In this document: positions 3,541-5,909 of the stretch, piece after piece
Position numbering within the stretch: position 1 is the first letter of the stretch
Layout of the letters: each line of letters starts with the position of its first letter
NCBI GenBank assembly: GCA_903918555.1
Contig: CAIXEV010000590.1
Coordinates: 1-5,909, forward strand
DNA from: an uncultured bacterium
GTDB lineage: Bacteria > Planctomycetota > Phycisphaerae > Phycisphaerales > SM1A02
Direction: 5' to 3'
DNA length: 5,909 nucleotides
The notes under the pieces: generated by a model
The model's input: the letters and a program-made list of their open reading frames with translations, nothing else
The model's database searches: none
What the model was told of the DNA's origin: nothing
Translations under genes and position numbers: made by a program

Positions 3541-5909
3541 ATGAACTGTACGGAGACCCTGCGAGTTGGCATCGCATCGATTGTGTCGCTCGGCGTCGTT
3601 GCCGCAGCGCATGCCCAGAGTGGGCGTCTGGCGGGACTGCCCGCGTGGCGGTCGATCGCGACGACGGCTGACGGCATTCCTGGCACCGAATTGAACTTCG
3701 GTAGCTTCAACCAGCCCTCGGTGAATCGGAACGGAGTGGTGACCTTCCGCGCGCGCTCCGTCGGCTCGAGCGAGCCCATGAGCGGCGTCTTCCGCCGTCG
3801 CCTGAACGCGGATGGGCAGCCGATCGAGCCGCTCTTCCTCCGCGGGGGCGGTGTTCCGGAGCCGAACAACTCCGACGAGTTGAGCTCCGGCTCCGGCTCG
3901 GGCTCGGGCGGCGAACCCTCCGGTTTCCGCGAGTTTCCCAGCATCCCACGCATCGACTCCGACAGCGAGGTGATCGCCACCCGCGGCAACTCGACGCCCG
4001 TGTGGACCTACCTCCTGCCCGATGGAACCGAGACGCGCGTCGGCACCAACGGCGTCTTTGTCGCGTGGAACGGCGAACGCGTGACGGCGTTCTCGCTGCT
4101 CGGCGGCGTGCGCGACGCGGCGACCGGCGAAGTCGTCTTCCCGTGGTTCTCTGTTCCCGACGCACCCGAGGGGACGCGCTTCGATGTGTTCCCGGGTTCG
4201 CCGTCGGTGACCGGCGGCCGCTATGTCGTCACGAAGGCGAACTGGACCGATCCCGACACTTCGATCGGCAAGACGGGCATCTTCGTCCGCGACCTGCGCG
4301 CGCCCGAAGACATGCTGCATCGCATCGCGTCGAGCGACACGGTGATTCCCGGGCAGGATCCCAAGACGCCCGAGCCCGTGAAGTTCGGCTCGACCTCGCC
4401 GCCGAGCGCTGCGAACGGCACGGTCGTCTTCCTCGGCCTCGACAGCGAGGAGGCGCCGACGATGGGCGGCCTCTACGCGGCGCCGATCTCCGGCGAGCCG
4501 ACGCTGACCGAGGTCGTGATGATCGGCGATGCCGTGCCCAGCGGAGGCAAGGGCGATGTGTTCACCCGGCTCGGCGAAGGCGTCGCGTTCAACGGACGCT
4601 TCATCGCCTTCTGGGGCGCGTGGGGCGCCGAGATGCGTGAGATCACGCTTCAGTGCCCGACCGACGGCAATCCCGACATCATCGCGTACTGCAACGAGCA
4701 GCATCCGGCCGGCTACACGGTGGAGATTCCCGTGCATCAGGGCGTGTTCGTCCATGACCTCGACACCGGCGAGACCTCGATGGTCACGCAGACCGGAAGC
4801 GCGGAAGGGGACATCACCGACTTCATCTACTGGGGCTTCAGCGGCCGCGCGCCAGGTGCGGGCGGTAAAGGCGGCAGCGGCGGCGGTGAAGGCGGAACCG
4901 CCGAGGGCGACGATGGCGAGCTTGCGCGCTGGCGCAGCGCGACCTTCATCGCCGTGGAGAGCGATCAATGGATCGGCGGCTCGGGCAACGGTTGCCGCGT
5001 CGCGTTCAAGGCGAGCGCGGGCGAGACCGTCGGCATCTACATGCGCGACACGGCTGCGGAGGGCGAGGCGGCTGTGGTCGCCTCGACGGGTCAGCCGATG
5101 AGCGCGATCGATCCGGCTGCAGGCGAGAGTGTTCTGATCACGACGCTCGCGATCGAGCGCGAGTCGCTGCGCGACGGATGGTTCGTGATCGCCGCGTCGG
5201 GCACCGACGAGGCGACGGGCGAGTCGGTCACCGGCATCTATGCGTCGGGAAAGCGTCGTCAGGTCGGCGACATCGACGGAGATGGCAAGTCGGACATCGC
5301 GTGGTTCCACGAGTTGGACCGCCTTGCCGCGCTCTGGCATGTCGACGGCGGCACGATCGAGGGCGGCTACATGTCGACGCGCCCGAACGAGAGGGACTCG
5401 AAGCTCGTCGGCTCGGGTGATGCCAACGGCGATGGACGCGCCGATCTTCTCTGGTACGACCCGGCTGTGAAGCGCTACTCGGTCTGGATCACGGACGACG
5501 GCGTGGAGGAGGTGTACCGCTTCGATCGACCTGTCGACCCGGAGTGGACGGCGGTCGCCTTCACCGATGTCGACGGCGACCGCCGCGCGGATGTCGTGTT
5601 CCGCCGCACGCGGGATGGAGGGACCGACATCGCCGTCTGGAGGCTTGACGGAGGCACGCTCGTGCAAGGTGTCCTGAACACGCTCGAGGGCGAGTTCGAG
5701 GAGTGCTTCGTCGGCAACTTCGACACCGACACCAGCGCGGAGATCCTGCTGCGCCGGCTGAACTCGGGCGAGGCAGGCGCGGTGTACATCGCTTCGTTCG
5801 ACGGCGCGTCGCTTGACGCGGCCGAGCGCATCCGCTTCAGTTCGGGCGAGCTCGCGCCGATCGTCTCCCCTGTGTTCGTCATCTCGGGTGTCGCCGACAC
5901 CGATGGCGA
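3541..5909 (+). CDS. secreted repeat protein: NxxGxxxF-type propeller repeats plus FG-GAP/VCBS repeats (3' end missing)
   Basis: The frame is open for 789 codons and continues past the right edge. The protein starts with a Sec-type signal peptide (residues 1-25; Arg8, hydrophobic core IASIVSLGVVAAA, cleavage after AHA25), so it is exported. Residues about 35-480 carry imperfect beta-rich repeats. The clearest is PSVNRNGVVTFRA (60-71), with weaker counterparts near 221-230 (PSVTGGRYVV), 288-297 and 349-357; together they suggest propeller blades of a kind common in Phycisphaerae secreted proteins. Two glycine/serine-rich linkers interrupt it (115-124 and 439-459). From about residue 575 come FG-GAP/VCBS-type units with DxDGDGxxD calcium loops at 577-585, 627-635 and 676-684. 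A degenerate loop lies at 728-734 and another begins at 786. The units are about 50 residues long, each with a (V/L)W or equivalent strand. Cys372 and Cys384 could form a disulfide. It probably acts as an extracellular adhesion or scaffold protein; no catalytic motif is seen. The C-terminal anchor is outside the window. Confidence 0.9.
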   Translation, partial: MNCTETLRVGIASIVSLGVVAAAHAQSGRLAGLPAWRSIATTADGIPGTELNFGSFNQPSVNRNGVVTFRARSVGSSEPMSGVFRRRLNADGQPIEPLFLRGGGVPEPNNSDELSSGSGSGSGGEPSGFREFPSIPRIDSDSEVIATRGNSTPVWTYLLPDGTETRVGTNGVFVAWNGERVTAFSLLGGVRDAATGEVVFPWFSVPDAPEGTRFDVFPGSPSVTGGRYVVTKANWTDPDTSIGKTGIFVRDLRAPEDMLHRIASSDTVIPGQDPKTPEPVKFGSTSPPSAANGTVVFLGLDSEEAPTMGGLYAAPISGEPTLTEVVMIGDAVPSGGKGDVFTRLGEGVAFNGRFIAFWGAWGAEMREITLQCPTDGNPDIIAYCNEQHPAGYTVEIPVHQGVFVHDLDTGETSMVTQTGSAEGDITDFIYWGFSGRAPGAGGKGGSGGGEGGTAEGDDGELARWRSATFIAVESDQWIGGSGNGCRVAFKASAGETVGIYMRDTAAEGEAAVVASTGQPMSAIDPAAGESVLITTLAIERESLRDGWFVIAASGTDEATGESVTGIYASGKRRQVGDIDGDGKSDIAWFHELDRLAALWHVDGGTIEGGYMSTRPNERDSKLVGSGDANGDGRADLLWYDPAVKRYSVWITDDGVEEVYRFDRPVDPEWTAVAFTDVDGDRRADVVFRRTRDGGTDIAVWRLDGGTLVQGVLNTLEGEFEECFVGNFDTDTSAEILLRRLNSGEAGAVYIASFDGASLDAAERIRFSSGELAPIVSPVFVISGVADTDG
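3883..3912 (+). repeat. Ser-Gly microrepeat (GGCTCC/GGCTCG hexamers)
   Basis: Near-identical GGCTCC and GGCTCG hexamers encode SSGSGSGSGG (residues 115-124) between two blade-like segments of the repeat protein. Because the unit is six bases, copy-number change would lengthen or shorten the linker by Ser-Gly pairs without shifting the frame. Confidence 0.7.
4855..4920 (+). repeat. glycine-rich low-complexity linker in the repeat protein
   Basis: This stretch encodes residues 439-460, dominated by Gly with Lys, Glu and Asp (GAGGKGGSGGGEGG then TAEGDDGE). It sits between the strand-like segments DFIYWGFSGR and RWRSATFIAV, so it looks like an exposed acidic loop inserted within a blade rather than a domain boundary. 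That reading is an inference from strand patterns only. Confidence 0.6.
5269..5909 (+). repeat. FG-GAP/VCBS-type repeat array (four units and the start of a fifth)
   Basis: Calcium-loop starts at residues 577, 627, 676, about 728 and 786 give periods of 50, 49, about 52 and 58. Units 1-3 keep the full D-x-(D/N)-G-D-x-x-x-D pattern (DIDGDGKSD, DANGDGRAD, DVDGDRRAD). Unit 4 (DTDTSAE) has lost the glycine and ends in Glu. Most units carry a later strand such as ALWHVDGG, SVWITDDG or AVWRLDGG. In known families such units are beta-propeller blades, and the propeller here would be completed right of the window. Confidence 0.85.

Noticed and set aside
3393..3671. Small plus-strand frame across the intergenic region and the start of the repeat-protein gene
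   Set aside because: It overlaps the signal peptide of the real gene in another frame, has no ribosome binding site and an unremarkable Arg-rich translation.
3304..5667. Minus-strand open frame of 787 codons opposite the repeat-protein gene
   Set aside because: Its codons are exactly back-to-back with the sense codons, so it stays open simply because the sense gene avoids TTA, CTA and TCA, which are rare in high-GC genomes. Its translation is rich in Arg, Ala, Asp and His with no domain, and the sense strand has a signal peptide, ribosome binding site and recognisable repeats.
1..5909. Mobile element, CRISPR array, toxin-antitoxin, phage or RNA gene
   Set aside because: No transposase, integrase, spaced direct repeats, tRNA-like cloverleaf or rRNA sequence was seen, and third-position G/C bias is even across the genes, giving no sign of recent transfer.

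Overview
The window is high-GC bacterial DNA, almost fully coding, and looks like the chromosome of a planctomycete, most likely class Phycisphaerae. This is inferred from two protein signatures. The first is a C-terminal pair of DLN(G/R)DG...DLAILL dockerin-like calcium loops ending a secreted protease. The second is a secreted protein that opens with beta-propeller-like repeats of the NxxGxxxF type and continues into FG-GAP/VCBS-type calcium repeats. Both anchoring and repeat styles are common in that lineage. There are no RNA genes, mobile elements, CRISPR arrays or integrase-type genes in view, and codon use (strong G/C at third positions) is alike in all genes.

Layout. (1) Positions 1-89 (+): the last 28 codons of a gene entering from the left, product not recognisable. 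(2) Positions 86-1012 (-): a membrane-anchored alpha/beta hydrolase of the BEM46/ABHD13 type with a complete Ser-Asp-His triad. Its stop codon and that of gene 1 interlock in a CTAG. (3) Positions 1093-3279 (-): a secreted subtilisin-family (S8) serine protease with signal peptide, prodomain, full catalytic set, a cadherin/Ig-like domain, a PA14 domain and two dockerin-like loops. It lies 80 nt upstream of the hydrolase on the same strand and may be co-transcribed with it. (4) Positions 3280-3540: a 261-nt divergent intergenic region with a strong ribosome binding site at each end and a conspicuous inverted repeat at 3343-3369. (5) Positions 3541-5909 (+): a gene running off the right edge, with at least 789 codons. 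It encodes a secreted repeat protein with NxxGxxxF-type blades followed by FG-GAP/VCBS blades.

Taken together, the right-hand 4.8 kb encodes two large extracellular or cell-surface modular proteins read divergently from one control region. The protease would act outside the cytoplasm, with PA14 and the dockerin-like tail probably giving substrate or matrix contact. The repeat protein looks like an adhesion or scaffold protein. A functional link between them is only suggested by the divergent arrangement. I see no clear evidence of a new defence or mobile system here; the most unusual items are the domain combinations and the intergenic dyad.
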